A stretch of 64,000 nucleotides of DNA from Azorinus chamasolen (GCA_963576725.1 OY755252.1:55620431-55684430), one strand, 5' to 3'; positions 52,731 through 63,765 are shown, counted from the stretch's first letter. Made by a program: numbers and translations. Notes: generated from the sequence alone by a model not told the origin.

Positions 52731-53280
52731 ACTAGCACATATGGTATATATTGTACAGTAAAACCTCGATTATTCGAATTTTCGGTATAGAAGAATTTAG
52801 ACCCTTTTAGACAGGTGGCTGCTTAATACATGGTGAAAGTCATGCAGAAAGCTCCTAGAGGAGCTTTCTGCATGACTTTTACCATGCATTAAGCTGCCAC
52901 CTGTCTTAAAGATCGATAATAATACGTATTTTAGTATTCGAATAATCGAAGTTTTAATGTATTTATACTAGCACATATGGTATATATTGTATTTATAAGT
53001 ATAAATCGTATGACCACAAACGTCTCTAATCCCTTATTTTCCAAACAGGATAGACCCAAATCAATCTTAATGTTATATGATCTGGGTCTACCCTGTTTGC
53101 TAAATGTCAGATAATAAAGATAATGTAATACTAGCACATATGGTATATGAAACAAGCATAAATTGTATGACCAAAAATTTCTAATTCCTTATCGTCGAAA
53201 CAGATTAGACCAAAATCAAATTTAAAGCTATATGATCTGGGTCTACCCTGTTTGCTCAATGTCAGATCAATTATAAGTTA
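52731..53280. repeat. direct repeats with CACATATGGTATAT, two of about 165 bp
   Basis: CTAGCACATATGGTATAT starts units at 52731, 52968 and 53132. The last two continue for about 150 bp each (CGTATGACCACAAACGTCTC versus TGTATGACCAAAAATTTCTA; ATGATCTGGGTCTACCCTGT in both). The M3 at 52756 sits in the first. Confidence 0.65.
52756..52959. mobile_element. Tigger/pogo-like MITE M3
   Basis: CAGTAAAACCTCGATTATTC and complement GAATAATCGAAGTTTTAATG, TA borders; hairpin AAAGTCATGCAGAAAGCTCC. The CCTCGATTATTCGAA end is the form closest to classic Tigger/pogo termini. Confidence 0.8.
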
Positions 53281-53335
53281 AAAGTTTGTACATTTATTAT
53301 TTCTGCACATGATTATTTATACATCTACTAATTGT

Positions 53336-53471
53336 GCATGTTAATGCTTTTGTACATGTTAATGCTTTTGTACATGTTAATGCTTTTGTACATGTTAATG
53401 TACATGTTAATGCTTTTGTACATGTTAATGCTTTTGTACATGTTAATGCTTTTGTACATGTTAATGCTTTT
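53336..53471. repeat. 18-bp minisatellite ATGTTAATGCTTTTGTAC
   Basis: Seven to eight nearly perfect units, one shortened to ATGTTAATGTAC. Confidence 0.9.
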
Positions 53472-53489
53472 GAAGTTGCATTTTGACGC

Positions 53490-53556
53490 ATCTGCAAACA
53501 GAGTAGACCCAGGTCAGACGGCTCCTATAGTAGTCATCAAGGAAAGTGTTTAAGTA
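53490..53556 (-). mobile_element. M1 fragment
   Basis: GCATCTGCAAACAGAGTAGA-CCCAGGTCAGACGG and CTCCTATAG; truncated. Confidence 0.5.
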
Positions 53557-53580
53557 ATATATTAAATATGATTATATGTT

Positions 53581-55000
53581 CTATATGAAAATGATCTGAA
53601 TTACTTGTCTTTGTATATGCTTTTGTATGCGGATGATATTGCCTTATTTACGACTGATCCAGTTAATTTACAGAACAGCTTGACTGTATCCATAGATTCT
53701 CAACAAAACGGGCATTGAAAATTAATACAAATAAGACAAACAATTGTACTTTTCAAGGTCGCAAGCAACATATTGAAAACGAATGGTTTATAGATGGCGA
53801 AAAACTAGAAATTGTTGACTCATTTAATTACACTACACTGGTGATATGAAAGAAGCTGTTACATCTCTTTGTGACCAAGCTCTTATTGCATACAACACCT
53901 GTTATCAGTTTTTGACAGAGTTCAATTAGACATCAAATTAGACATCAAAACAAAATCATCAATGTTTGATTCACTTGTAATGCCTATACTATACGGTTCG
54001 GAAGTCTGGGGAGTTTATGAAATAAAAGAGATAGATAAACTGCATTTAAAATTTTGTAAACGTATACTAGGAGTAAGACAACAAACTCCAAACGTAGTTG
54101 TACATGGGGAATTGGGAAGACTTCCATTTACAGAACTGGCAAAGGAGCGTGCACTTAGATATTGGTAAAAAATTATCAAAAACCAAACTTTGCCGATCTT
54201 TAGAATTTTTAACGAACAAGTCAGTGATACGAACTCAAAATCCTGGACAAAACATGTAAAAGCCATTCTAGGTCGACTTGGTTTCGGATACGTATGGGGC
54301 AATATGAATGTTATGACACCATCACCATTAGAATTTAAATCTAGGATCCACGATCAGTATACCCAAACATGGAACATGTTACTAAGTAATACATCTAAGC
54401 TCCATTACTACAAAACATATAAAACAACTTTTTGTTTTGAGAACTATACTTAACCTATATTAAAGATGATGGTTTACGTAGACATTTGACATCCTTTAGT
54501 TTAACATCACACACTCTGGAAATAGAGTCTGGAAGATTTACTGGTGTCACGAGACATGAACGCATATGTAAATTTTGTACTTGTAATGTAGTTGAAACAG
54601 AATATCATTTTCTACTTTGCTACCCAAAATATTCCGTCTTTCGTTCCTCTATCTTAGGAAATTATTATACATCATGGCCTTCAATTAACAAAATTAATTC
54701 TGTAGAATTATGTCTTCTGAAAATAGAAAGATAATTTTCAAAATAGCTAAATATGTCAACGAAGCATTTAAAGTACGCAAAAACTCCCTTGAAATGCTAA
54801 CTGCCCCATAAATCTTAACGTAAGCATGAAGAATATGTACATGCATATTATATGTGTGATATTTTGTCATTTCTTTGTTTGAATTGTGAATATTGAAATG
54901 TATGTAATTGTTTGTCTTTGCCATATTTTGATAATTTATTGTGTAAATGGCCAAAGGCATTATTGAATGCTGATTACCAGTAATAAAACTGAAACTATAT
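53581..55000 (+). pseudogene. LINE reverse transcriptase C-terminal half and 3' UTR
   Basis: The frame from 53581 reads LNYLSLYMLLYADDIALFTT; YADD is the reverse-transcriptase catalytic motif. A shifted frame follows with ALKINTNKTNNCTFQGRKQH and FIDGEKLEIVDSFNY. Then come FDSLVMPILYGSEVWGVYEI and LGRLPFTELAKERALRYW (53962-54168) and a C-terminal zinc motif RHERICKFCTCNVVETEYHF (54540-54610). The tail ends near AATAAAACTGAAAC. At least three frame breaks and a stop make it a dead copy; the 5' part of the element is missing. Confidence 0.85.
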
Positions 55001-55440
55001 GTTTTTGGAAATTATTTGGATATTGTACTATAAACTAAATGTAATAAACTATTTTATTCATCATGATGTGAATTATGTTTTTGGAGCATACAAATATAAA
55101 TGTTTTATTCATCATAAAGCAAGGTATATTATAAGATAAAAAAGCGCACTAAAACACTTTCTTTAGTTTTATTATAACCAAAGTATTTGGCCTTTAGCCT
55201 TCATAAAACATCAAATTATATTATAATGTTATTATAAGATAAAAAGCACACTAAAACACTTTCTATAGGGATTTTTATAACCACGGGGGTAGTTAGGAGC
55301 ATTAGGTAAAATTGGATATATACAAATACAATATTTTATTCATCATAAAGCAAAGTATTTGGCCTTTACCCTTCAAAAACATCAAATTATTTCATAATGC
55401 TATTATAATATAAAAAACACTTTTTAGAGATTTTCATAAC
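55001..55440. repeat. AT-rich direct repeats
   Basis: TTTATTCATCATAAAGCAA and GTATTTGGCCTTTA-type segments with AGATAAAAA-GCACACTAAAACAC recur two to three times. No gene. Confidence 0.5.
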
Positions 55441-55444
55441 CATG

Positions 55445-55560
55445 GAGTAGTTGTCCAGTTTGGCAGTTTTCTTGCGGGGCAGTCGTCCAGGGGGACAATC
55501 GTCTGTAGGGCAATGGTCCTATGGGGCAATCACCCTGTGGGGCAGTTGTCCGTACCCCGC
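55445..55560. repeat. GGGGCAATCGTCC word array (VII)
   Basis: About six words such as GGGGCAGTCGTCC, GGGACAATCGTC, GGGGCAATCACC and GGGGCAGTTGTCC in succession. Same style as elements I-V; one-sided. Confidence 0.5.
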
Positions 55561-55566
55561 CTAAAG

Positions 55567-55940
55567 GGATGCCCTATACACAGCTGAACTTTGGCCTTTC
55601 TTTGAAATGGGATACATCCTTATTTATCTGTGGACATGCCTGATATGTCGAACTGACATTTGAAAAATGTAGACCCAGACAAGATAGCTAGAAAGCAACC
55701 CTCTGATCACACACTTAACTGCCATCTATCGCACACACTGTCTTATCAACAAAGTTATGAACTATTACGTAACAGGAATGCTTCTAATGTAGCAACTACG
55801 TACAATGTGCCAATTGTCTAAAGTTATGATTCCCGAACAAATAAATAATAAGTTGTCCCATTTCAAAGAAAGGCCAGATCAAGGGATCGGGTTTTTTGTG
55901 TGGTTTTTCCAAAGTTCAGCTGGTAGTTTATAGGGCCGAT
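55567..55940. repeat. inverted repeat GCTGAACTTTGG ... CCAAAGTTCAGC
   Basis: CAGCTGAACTTTGGCCTTTC-TTTGAAATGGGA on the left is mirrored on the right with about 35 bp inserted within the right arm. Confidence 0.55.
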
Positions 55941-56567
55941 TAATTCAAGCTTCTTGTTGTATCTATCCTTAGAAACTAAAACATAATTGTCATTATAGTC
56001 AGAGGATATAGTAAATGTACATAAATCAACAATGCATAACCAACACTGTGACAGTCGTTAATTGATGTGTAGCTAGACTAACTATTGCTTAGCCTATACA
56101 TAGGGATATATATATAGGTTGTTATTGGTCTTTTTGTCCACCAATTAACTGCGCATGCGCGAAATCGACGGGTTTGTTTACAAACAGAGATTCGCCCTAT
56201 TACACCGACCCTTTAACAAACACGGTTTATACTTGTGTATTTCACCAATATTTAACTTTTTCTGATTTTAATTTTGTACTGTATATTACCCATTACCCAT
56301 GCTTTGAAAAATCTTACATCTGTTTTCAACTCCACAGGTTGTCATGTTAAACTGTTGTTATTCTTGTTACATAGTTGGCAAATAGTTTAGACCTGTCGTG
56401 TTATTTGTTGTACGACCGACTCCAAATAAAGATTTTTGTATCTTGTAAATTCATCTTCCAGAATAAATTTTCGGTTCATGCTTATGTTTTCACACGCACT
56501 ATCAAATGTAATTATCATCAACGATTGCACCATAATCGGTTTTTTTTTAATTTAACAGAAGTTTTTT

Positions 56568-56818
56568 TTAACCCTTTCCCTGTTCTGTATTTATCCCAAA
56601 TTTCAATACCTACTGAATATTCATGATCATAGTAGTCATAAAAAAATATGGAAGGTGGAACATTGTAGACATTTTAGAAAGCAAAAAACCCCAGATCTAT
56701 CAAATTCTATTAGCAAACAGAGCAGACCCTGATCAGACGGCTCCTCTAGGGGCCGTCTGATCTGGGTCTACTCTGTTTGCAAATGCGTGAAAACACGTTT
56801 ACATGAGGGAAAGGGATG
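56568..56818 (+). mobile_element. MITE M1, complete
   Basis: AACCCTTTCCCTGTTCTGTA to TGAGGGAAAGGG; perfect palindrome GACCCTGATCAGACGGCTCC with TCTGATCTGGGTC. Same subtype as 25435-25667. Confidence 0.75.
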
Positions 56819-57975
56819 TTACATAATCAGCTGTCAGTCTTTTTGCCCACCAGGCTTTTCTCGGCTAAGGGGTATGACTAAAACACGAAAGGAGGATTTT
56901 TTGGCGAAAGGAGGCGAAAGGAGGATTAAAAATTAATATTGGCTATTTATTAGTTATTAATAAGTTAGTTAAATGATATGGACATATATTTTAAATGTAT
57001 CTGGCACTAATACACTGATTTAAGCCTGAATATATGAACACATCATTAATATATTGATGGCATTTACAAGGAAAACGTATTACTTGCTCCTTTCGCCACA
57101 GTAAATACCGCGAAAGGAGCTCTTAAGTAATGTAATTGAATGTAGAACTGCGGGTTTTTAATAATATGTAATACTTAGTGTTTTTAATTAATATATAGAT
57201 CTACACATATTTTAAGTATATTTGGCATTAAAATAATGAAATAAGCCTGAATATATTACCACATCATTAATATATTGATGACATTTATGGGGGAAACGGG
57301 TTACTTGCTCCTTTCGCCAGCTTTAAATATCGCGAAAGGAGTTCTATAATCGAATGAAGAACTGTGGATTACTTCATGTAATTTGGTTTGATAAAGCTCA
57401 ATCCGCTGAAAACCCATGGTCTACAGTTGGCGAAAGGAGGCTCCTTTAGCCAGCTGTAAATCCCGTGAAAGGAGCTCTTAATATAATTTGATGAAGAACT
57501 GTGTGTTACTACATTTGAGTTGGTTTGAAAAAGCTCCTTTCCCTAATTTAAATCCTTGGTCTGCAGTTGGCGAAAGGAGGCTACTTTAATTGGCCAGCTG
57601 TAAATCCCGCGAAAGGAGCTCTTAATATAATTGAATGAAGAGCCGTGGGTTACTACAGGTAAGTTGGTTTGATAAAGCTCCATCCGCTGAAAATCCAAGG
57701 TCTACAGTTGGCGAAAGGAGGCTCCTTTCGCCAGCTGTAAACCCCGTGAAAGGAGCTCTTAATATAATTGAGTGTAGAATTGTGGGTTACTACAGGTAAG
57801 TTGGTTTGATAAAGTTCCTTTCGCTCAAATCCTTGGTCTGAAGTTGCCGAAAGGATGCTCCTTTCGCCAGCTATAAATCCCGTGAAAGGAGCTCTTAATA
57901 AATTTGAATGTAGAAGTGTGGGTTACTACAGGTAAGTTGGTTTGATAAAGCTCCTTTCGCTAAAAATCCTTGGTT

Positions 57976-58790
57976 GGCCATACATGTATATATTTTAGAC
58001 AGTATACATCTATGAAAAACACATTTTTACAAATTTATATGCTCAATCTTTTCAACCATGCAAACATCGTGATGTCCCTATTTCTGATATGAATATTCTT
58101 AGAATAAAGGTTTAATTGCATACATGTATACGCATGTAGCATGTTAAAGGTCAATAATGAATCGGGCACTAGAAGTTTCACTGATTGGGTAATGACCCAT
58201 CAAGGATCTTTAAAGGATTGTGGCACGTGTACACAATAGCGGTTTTTTAGTTTGTCCAAAGTATTACACTCTCCGACAATGCATTAATCGTCAGTATATG
58301 GCGTGTTAAAGGTCAGCAGTAAATCGGACACGTGCAATTTCACTGATTGGATTATGACAACTACGTTAATTTTGTAATTGGGTTTAAGACAAACCATTCA
58401 AGGGTATTTAGTTTTGCCGATGTGAATTGATACCCGGTAAAACCTGATCTTAGGGAAACAATTATAATCAAACTGCATAGATACCCCTACAACATCCAAT
58501 GATCTGGATCCACGTTGGTTTGCTGTGTTGCGCAAGTTATACAAATGTATATTTATATGATATAAGTATTTTCAAACTGTGATGTTACTGATTTAGTACA
58601 AACACCATTCAATCTAAATCCCCAACGACCACTGTCAACGACGCACAGAAAATATAACCATATAAACATTTAATTAATGTTCTCAATCACACCCAGCCTG
58701 TGGCAATTAAAGGAATTAACACAGATACACAGCTACTTAGCCTATAACGCGTGCCGGAGAACCCTCGGGTAGACAATATGGCTAAATATC
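57976..58790. other. centre of element IV, no gene recognised
   Basis: Contains a reversed M1 end (about 58040-58112) and two loosely similar segments (ATGTTAAAGGTCAATAATGA and GTGTTAAAGGTCAGCAGTAA, each followed by TTTCACTGATTGG). Confidence 0.45.
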
Positions 58791-58831
58791 AGAACAGAAC
58801 AGATAATTTAATAAAGACTTGTACATAGTAC
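58791..58831 (-). mobile_element. LINE copy 1-type 3' end, reverse, first part
   Basis: AGAACAGAACAGATAATTTA-ATAAAGACTTGTACATAGTAC is the complement of 690-730. It is interrupted at TAGTAC and resumes at 59652. Confidence 0.75.
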
Positions 58832-59651
58832 AGGTCGGTTTGAAAACCTCCCGTTAGCTGATAGAAGGTGCCCTTTTTGTGAAAACTGTGTTGAAGATGA
58901 GATCCATACCTTTATGAAATGTCCCGTTTATGATGACCTTCGAAATCCTTTATTTGAGTCGGCAGAAGGCATTAGTGCTGCTTTTAACAATTTGGAGTTG
59001 GTAGACCTATTCGTATTTCTGGTTGCATCAGAGAAACTGGTCCGTTTATGTGCCAAAACCTGCTTTTTAATATTACAGCGTAGACAAGATATGTTGTACA
59101 TAACGTCATTGGCGTAAATACAGTTTAGGTAAATTGCCATGTACTTCGCGTGTATGAAGGTCGACTTTAATCCTTTTTTTAGTTTGGTATGGAGCTAGTT
59201 ACAGGTATTAAGGAATTATCCTTTTTATTGTAGATAATGTCTGTGACAAATGTTTAAGTATTTGCCTTTTATTTCAAGTATAAAGTCTCTGTTAATCAGT
59301 TTATTTCAAATCTGATTTGAGGTAATAAACGTTTTCTTAAGAACATTTTGTAGCATGGCTTGTTTGGCCGTTTTTCTGATGTCAGTTTTTATCTACCCTC
59401 AGTTTTTAAGTAGTTTTTAACTCAGACAGACGTACGTACTCGTTAAGGTACGGGTGTTTTGTTTGGTGGATTAACAGAGGCTATATACTTTTAAAAATAT
59501 GTGTAGTTATAGTGCAATAAGTATGGATTAGCATTGTGATATATGCATAGTCTCTTATAATTCAAATATGAATGGCATGGTTTATGTATAGATAAATTTT
59601 TGTGTGTGTATGTTTGTAACCATGAAGAGACGCTAATAAAGAATATATATA
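58832..59651 (+). mobile_element. second LINE 3' end inserted with TAGTAC duplication
   Basis: Reads RFENLPLADRRCPFCENCVE and DEIHTFMKCPVYDDLRNPLF (from 58835), the C-terminal CCHC zinc region of a LINE ORF2, ending TAA at 59117. A 3' UTR of about 530 bp ends in AATAAAGAATATATATA. TAGTAC repeats at 58826-58831 and 59652-59657. Full frame to the stop, but strongly 5' truncated. Confidence 0.85.
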
Positions 59652-59935
59652 TAGTACATCGCCACAATATACATACAAAACATCAAAACATTTTGAACAG
59701 TAAGAATATCAAAACGTCTTGATAGCAAAATCACAAAATCACGTAATCACCGAGCTTTGTTTCTTTTTATGTTGTTTAATGGAAGCAGGGAAATATTTTT
59801 AAAGTTCCAGTTTAACAGGGTCTAACCTGTTTACCCTTTACTCCATCAATACGCCATTCTACGCCTTTGCAAACAGCGTATACCCAGATCAGACTGCTCC
59901 TTTAGGAGCAATATAATCCGGGTCTTCATTCAATT
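59652..59935 (-). mobile_element. LINE copy 1-type 3' UTR, second part, with M1 end
   Basis: AAAACATCAAAACATTTTGA, TATCAAAACGTCTTGAT and ACCGAGCTTTGTTTC are complements of 575-690; CTGTTTACCCTTTACTCCAT joins to an M1 end exactly as at 470-495. Confidence 0.75.
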
Positions 59936-61439
59936 ATATTAAGAGTTCCTTTCGCGGGTGTTTACAGCTTGCGAAAGGAGCATCCTTTCCCCAACTGTAG
60001 AACATGGATTTTCAGCGAAAGAAGTTTAATAAAACCAAATTACCTCAAGTAACCCACAGTTCTTCATTCAGTTACAATATATGAGCTCCTTATGCAGGAT
60101 TTACAGCTGGCGAAAGGAGCCTCCTTTTCCAACTGTAGACCATTGAATTTCAACGAAAGGAGCTTTATTAAACCAACGTTTCTCAAGTAACCTACAATTC
60201 TTCATTCAAATACATTAAGGGCTCCTTTCGCAGGATTTACAGCTGGCGAAAGGAACCTCCTTTCCCCATCTGTACACCATGGATTTTCAGCGAAAGGGGC
60301 TTAATCAAACCAAGTTACCTCAAATAACTCACAGTTCTTCATTCAATTACATTAAGAGCTCCTTGTACATGATTTACAGCTGGCGAAAGGAGCATCCTTT
60401 TCCAACTTGTAGACCATGGATTTTCAGCGAAAGGAGCTTTATCAAACCAACTTCGATTTACCTTAAGTAACCCACAGTTATTAATTCAATTACATTAAAG
60501 GCTCCTTTCGCGGGATTTACAGTGGCGAAAGGAGCAAGTAATCCGTTTTCCCCGTAAATGGCATCAATATATTAATGGTGTGGTAATATATGCAGGCTTA
60601 TTTAATTATTTTACTACCAAATATACTTAATATATATGTATATATTAATTAAAAACACTAATTATTACCTATTATTAATAACCCACTTAACTAAGAACTC
60701 CTTTCGCGGGATTTACAGTGACGAAAGGAGCAAGTAATCCGTTGTCCCTGTAAATGTTATCAATATATTAATGGTGTGTTAATATATTCAGTCTTAAATC
60801 ATTATATTAGTGCTAAATATATTTAAATTATATGTCCATATCATTTATAATAACTAATAAATAGCCAATATTAATTTTTAATCCTCCTTTCGCCAAAAAA
60901 TCCTCCTTTCGTGTTTTAGTCATACCGTCGGCTAAGATAACGGTTTCTGGACGACTCGGCACCAAACCAACTCGGCCCCTAGACAATTCGGCCCCAAGAC
61001 GATTCGGCACCATGGTCAACTCGGCCCCTCCCAAAAATTTACCCTAGACGATTCGGCACCTATTTATTTTTTATTAATTTTTGTTATCAAATTTATAGTT
61101 TTATAGTTTTTCAATCAATCAATAAAATGAACTTATAAGGTGGATCCAGATAATTATTATAAATTGTTATTACGGAACACTGAATTGGATTAAATCCATA
61201 CCCGGCAAATTTAGGGTTGATGAAGAGATGCTAAATGCTTTGGATCCCGATCAATCAGTTTCAAATTGAAGTTATTTTCAGATCATTATTATGAATTATT
61301 GGTACTGTCCGTACAGAACGTTGGTTTGGATCCCTTTTGCTACATGCGTTCAAATTTATGTTATGACCGGCGCGTAATATTTAATATTATTTAACTATTA
61401 GCCTGGTATGGATGTATTTTGTCAACAAGGATGATTACC

Positions 61440-61515
61440 TTTGCAAACAGTTTGGATTCTGATGAGACTCTGAGTAACTCCGCGTCTTATTGATCAGAAT
61501 CCAAGCTGTTTGACA
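61440..61515. repeat. GGATTC palindrome (U module) inside element I
   Basis: TTTGCAAACAGTTTGGATTC-TGATGAGACTC and TCAGAATCCAAGCTGTTTG. Confidence 0.6.
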
Positions 61516-62379
61516 CTGATCGAGATTATATCTTCGCAAAGAAATGGCAGAATAAAATAAAGTTTTAAAACCGCAGCAGAAATATAACGACAAAATATAA
61601 TTTCACTACCATAAAGTATTTACTTCGTGATTGTACTAAACAAAAAAATGACTTAGCACGCTAAGAGTAAATAACGAGAAGGTAAACGGTTGGGGTCCCG
61701 ACCAGTCAATTGCTAATTGGATTATGTGAAAACGAATCTGCGGCATAACATCAAAGTGGGTGTACAGGTGTTAAATAACCTTCCAGTAGAACAATTAGAC
61801 CAGAATCGGAATAATGTTCAACGTTCAACTAACAATTAGACACGTTTCATTTAACCGTAATTATATAAATTGTCGTAATTTTATATTCAAAATAAACAAA
61901 AAATCACGAATCTTATGATATAGTGAATACCTAGATCATCTTAGAAAAAGTATTTTACATCAATGAAAAATTAGCAATAATGCATTTTGCGTATGTCTTA
62001 CAGTGACGCATATATTTTCTTCCCACTTGCAATATTTGTTAATTCAATCAGTGTCACATACCGATTATCGGCCGTACCTGTGATCTCGGGGCGGACAATA
62101 TTAATTGGCACGTGTAAATACGAAAGCAGCGGGTGGCTTAATTCAATCAGCAATATCATAGTGATTAGATTAATGGTATCGCATTGACTGATATCGACAC
62201 GTGCCAATTAATCAGTTTACAAAGAGATGTACATTATATTTTGTGTTAGGTGCATCATATGTTTGTTTTTTTAAATGTTCAGTAATTTATATAGTGAAGC
62301 AAATAGTCAAAATGGTAAAAAAGGTTTATGTAGTTAATATGAATTTCAATTCACCATTTGACACGTGCCAATTTATCAC

Positions 62380-62640
62380 ACCCTTTCCCTCATACAGAAG
62401 CCTTTTAACGCCTCTACGAACAGAGTAGAACCCAGATCAGGAACCCGGATCTAATCTAGATTCTATTTGCTTCCACATTATGGCTTAAAAACGATTGCAT
62501 GCTTTATTTTTCATTTACTTGTGTGTTTGTCCTCCAGTTTATATGTGTACATATAACGAGCAATATCAGATTTGAGCCGGATCAGTCATTGAATTAATCG
62601 GCGAGCGATCTGGATCCAACCTGATTTAAAGGTTAATGTA
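62380..62640. repeat. M1 and U palindrome fragments inside element I
   Basis: CCCTTTCCCTCATACAGAAG and GAACAGAGTAGAACCCAGAT (M1, about 62385-62475) and GCGATCTGGATCCAACCTG (about 62610). Confidence 0.45.
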
Positions 62641-63529
62641 TTTGTACACAAGTATGTTCTTTATTTTCTTTTATATGTTTTTTTTTATATATGTGTATTT
62701 GGTCCTCGTGTTTAGTTTCGGCAATGTTAAAAAAGATCGGAACCAGATCAGACATACATACTCTATCTGGGTCTATACTGTTTGTATCAATCTCAAATAT
62801 GGCAATTATTTATCTTCATCTATTTATACTCGTATTTATTAAACATACCAGAGTGCTACAGTTATTTTACTATAGTTTTACGTAACAATGTTAAAATTAT
62901 CTAACTACATATTTGCTGTTCTGTCAATCACCTTTTTGATTACTGATTTGGGAAGGAGGGAGGGATATATGGACATCTCTATATACATCATTTATGACAC
63001 AATGAAAATTCAGAATTTGGGGCTCGTGAAAGCAGGATCCACGTCCCGAGCCCTGGGTGCATCTTGAATACCTGCTTGGTACGGAAAACGTTCATCTGGG
63101 TCTAAACAGTGATAAATTTAGGTCAATGCAATTAAAATCTATAATTATCATTTCAATAGACTGTAAGCACAAAAACATGGTTTAAACAGGTTGAAATTAC
63201 CGACACAATTCTAATGTAATATATGTGCCGAATCGTCTAGGGCCGAGTTGTCCAGGGGCCGAGTTGTCTAGGGGCCGAATTGTCTAGGGGCCGAGTTGGT
63301 TTGGTGCCGAGTTGTCTAGAAATCAAGATAACAGGTGCGCGTTACGTCACGGCGATCACTAAAAATAGAGCTGTGTTAACATCTTAACATCGACTGCAAC
63401 CTTACAGTACATTAAGCGGAGTCTAAAAAGCAGTTACAGATCGCTGATAGTAAGTGTAAATATTTATTTTTCCCCGTTAACTATTTCTAGTAAGCAAACA
63501 ATGGTAATGCAACTTTGACCCAAGATTAG

Positions 63530-63765
63530 ATTCACGAATATACATGTGTTAGGTGACATAAACTATAGAAAGATTGATTGGGAATCCCTCCTAAATAAGG
63601 AAACTGGAAACAGCCTGACAGAAAATGATGGACAATTCTCCATGAACACAGCGCTGAGCAACTTGTACATTTCCCTACTAGGGAACAAAATACACTGGAT
63701 TTAATTATTACAAACACTCCTAACCAATTTGTAGATGTTCACTCCCTAGTCCAAATAATTTGACA
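63530..63765 (+). pseudogene. LINE endonuclease domain fragment
   Basis: HVLGDINYRKIDWESLLNKE resembles the GDFNxxxIDW motif of AP endonucleases in non-LTR retrotransposons. After a frame change TREQNTLDLIITNTPNQFVD continues the typical T-R-x-x-NTLDLI-x-TN motif. One frameshift; only about 75 residues remain. Confidence 0.7.

Larger units (their letters stand above)
51862..56197. mobile_element. 4.3-kb region bounded by about 250-bp inverted repeats
   Basis: Left arm 51862-52103 (GGGTGAATCGCTGTTTGTAA ... AGAAGCTTGAATTAAT) matches right arm 55939-56197 in complement (GGGCGAATCTCTGTTTGTAA) at roughly 80% by eye, with TA on both outer sides. The interior contains a U-type MITE, M3, minisatellite, M1 fragment and LINE remnant, but no transposase. 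Probably an old non-autonomous DNA transposon enlarged by later insertions. Confidence 0.6.
56870..60927. mobile_element. TTTCG-word element IV, 4-kb inverted repeat, 9-bp duplication
   Basis: TCGGCTAAG at 56861-56869 and 60928-60936 flanks ends GGGTATGACTAAAACACGAA and (complement) CGGTATGACTAAAACACGAA. Each arm is about 1 kb (56870-57975, 59945-60927): a 250-bp outer segment present about twice, then units of about 138 bp containing GCTCCTTTCGCC and GCGAAAGGAGC in alternating orientation (TTGGTTTGATAAAGCTCC, GGTCTACAGTTGGCGAAAGG). The centre holds two nested LINE pieces and an M1 end. No transposase frame. Confidence 0.85.
60942..63324. mobile_element. TTTCG-word element I, 8-bp duplication AAGATAAC
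   Basis: AAGATAAC at 60934-60941 and 63325-63332 flanks ends GGTTTCTGGACGACTCGG and (complement) GATTTCTAGACAACTCGG. Both continue CACCAAACCAACTCGGCCCC and further words GACGATTCGGCACC / GACAATTCGGCCCC (about 110 bp per end). Interior of 2.2 kb without a transposase frame; it holds a U-type palindrome (61440-61515) and an M1 end (62385-62475). Confidence 0.85.

Noticed and set aside
53297..53553. Repeated ALTCTK / MLLYML frames
   Set aside because: Translation of the 18-bp minisatellite.
56900..60900. Regularly spaced GCGAAAGGAG repeats resembling a CRISPR array
   Set aside because: Eukaryotic context, repeats alternate strand, units between them are similar to each other rather than unique spacers, and the whole is a transposon inverted repeat.
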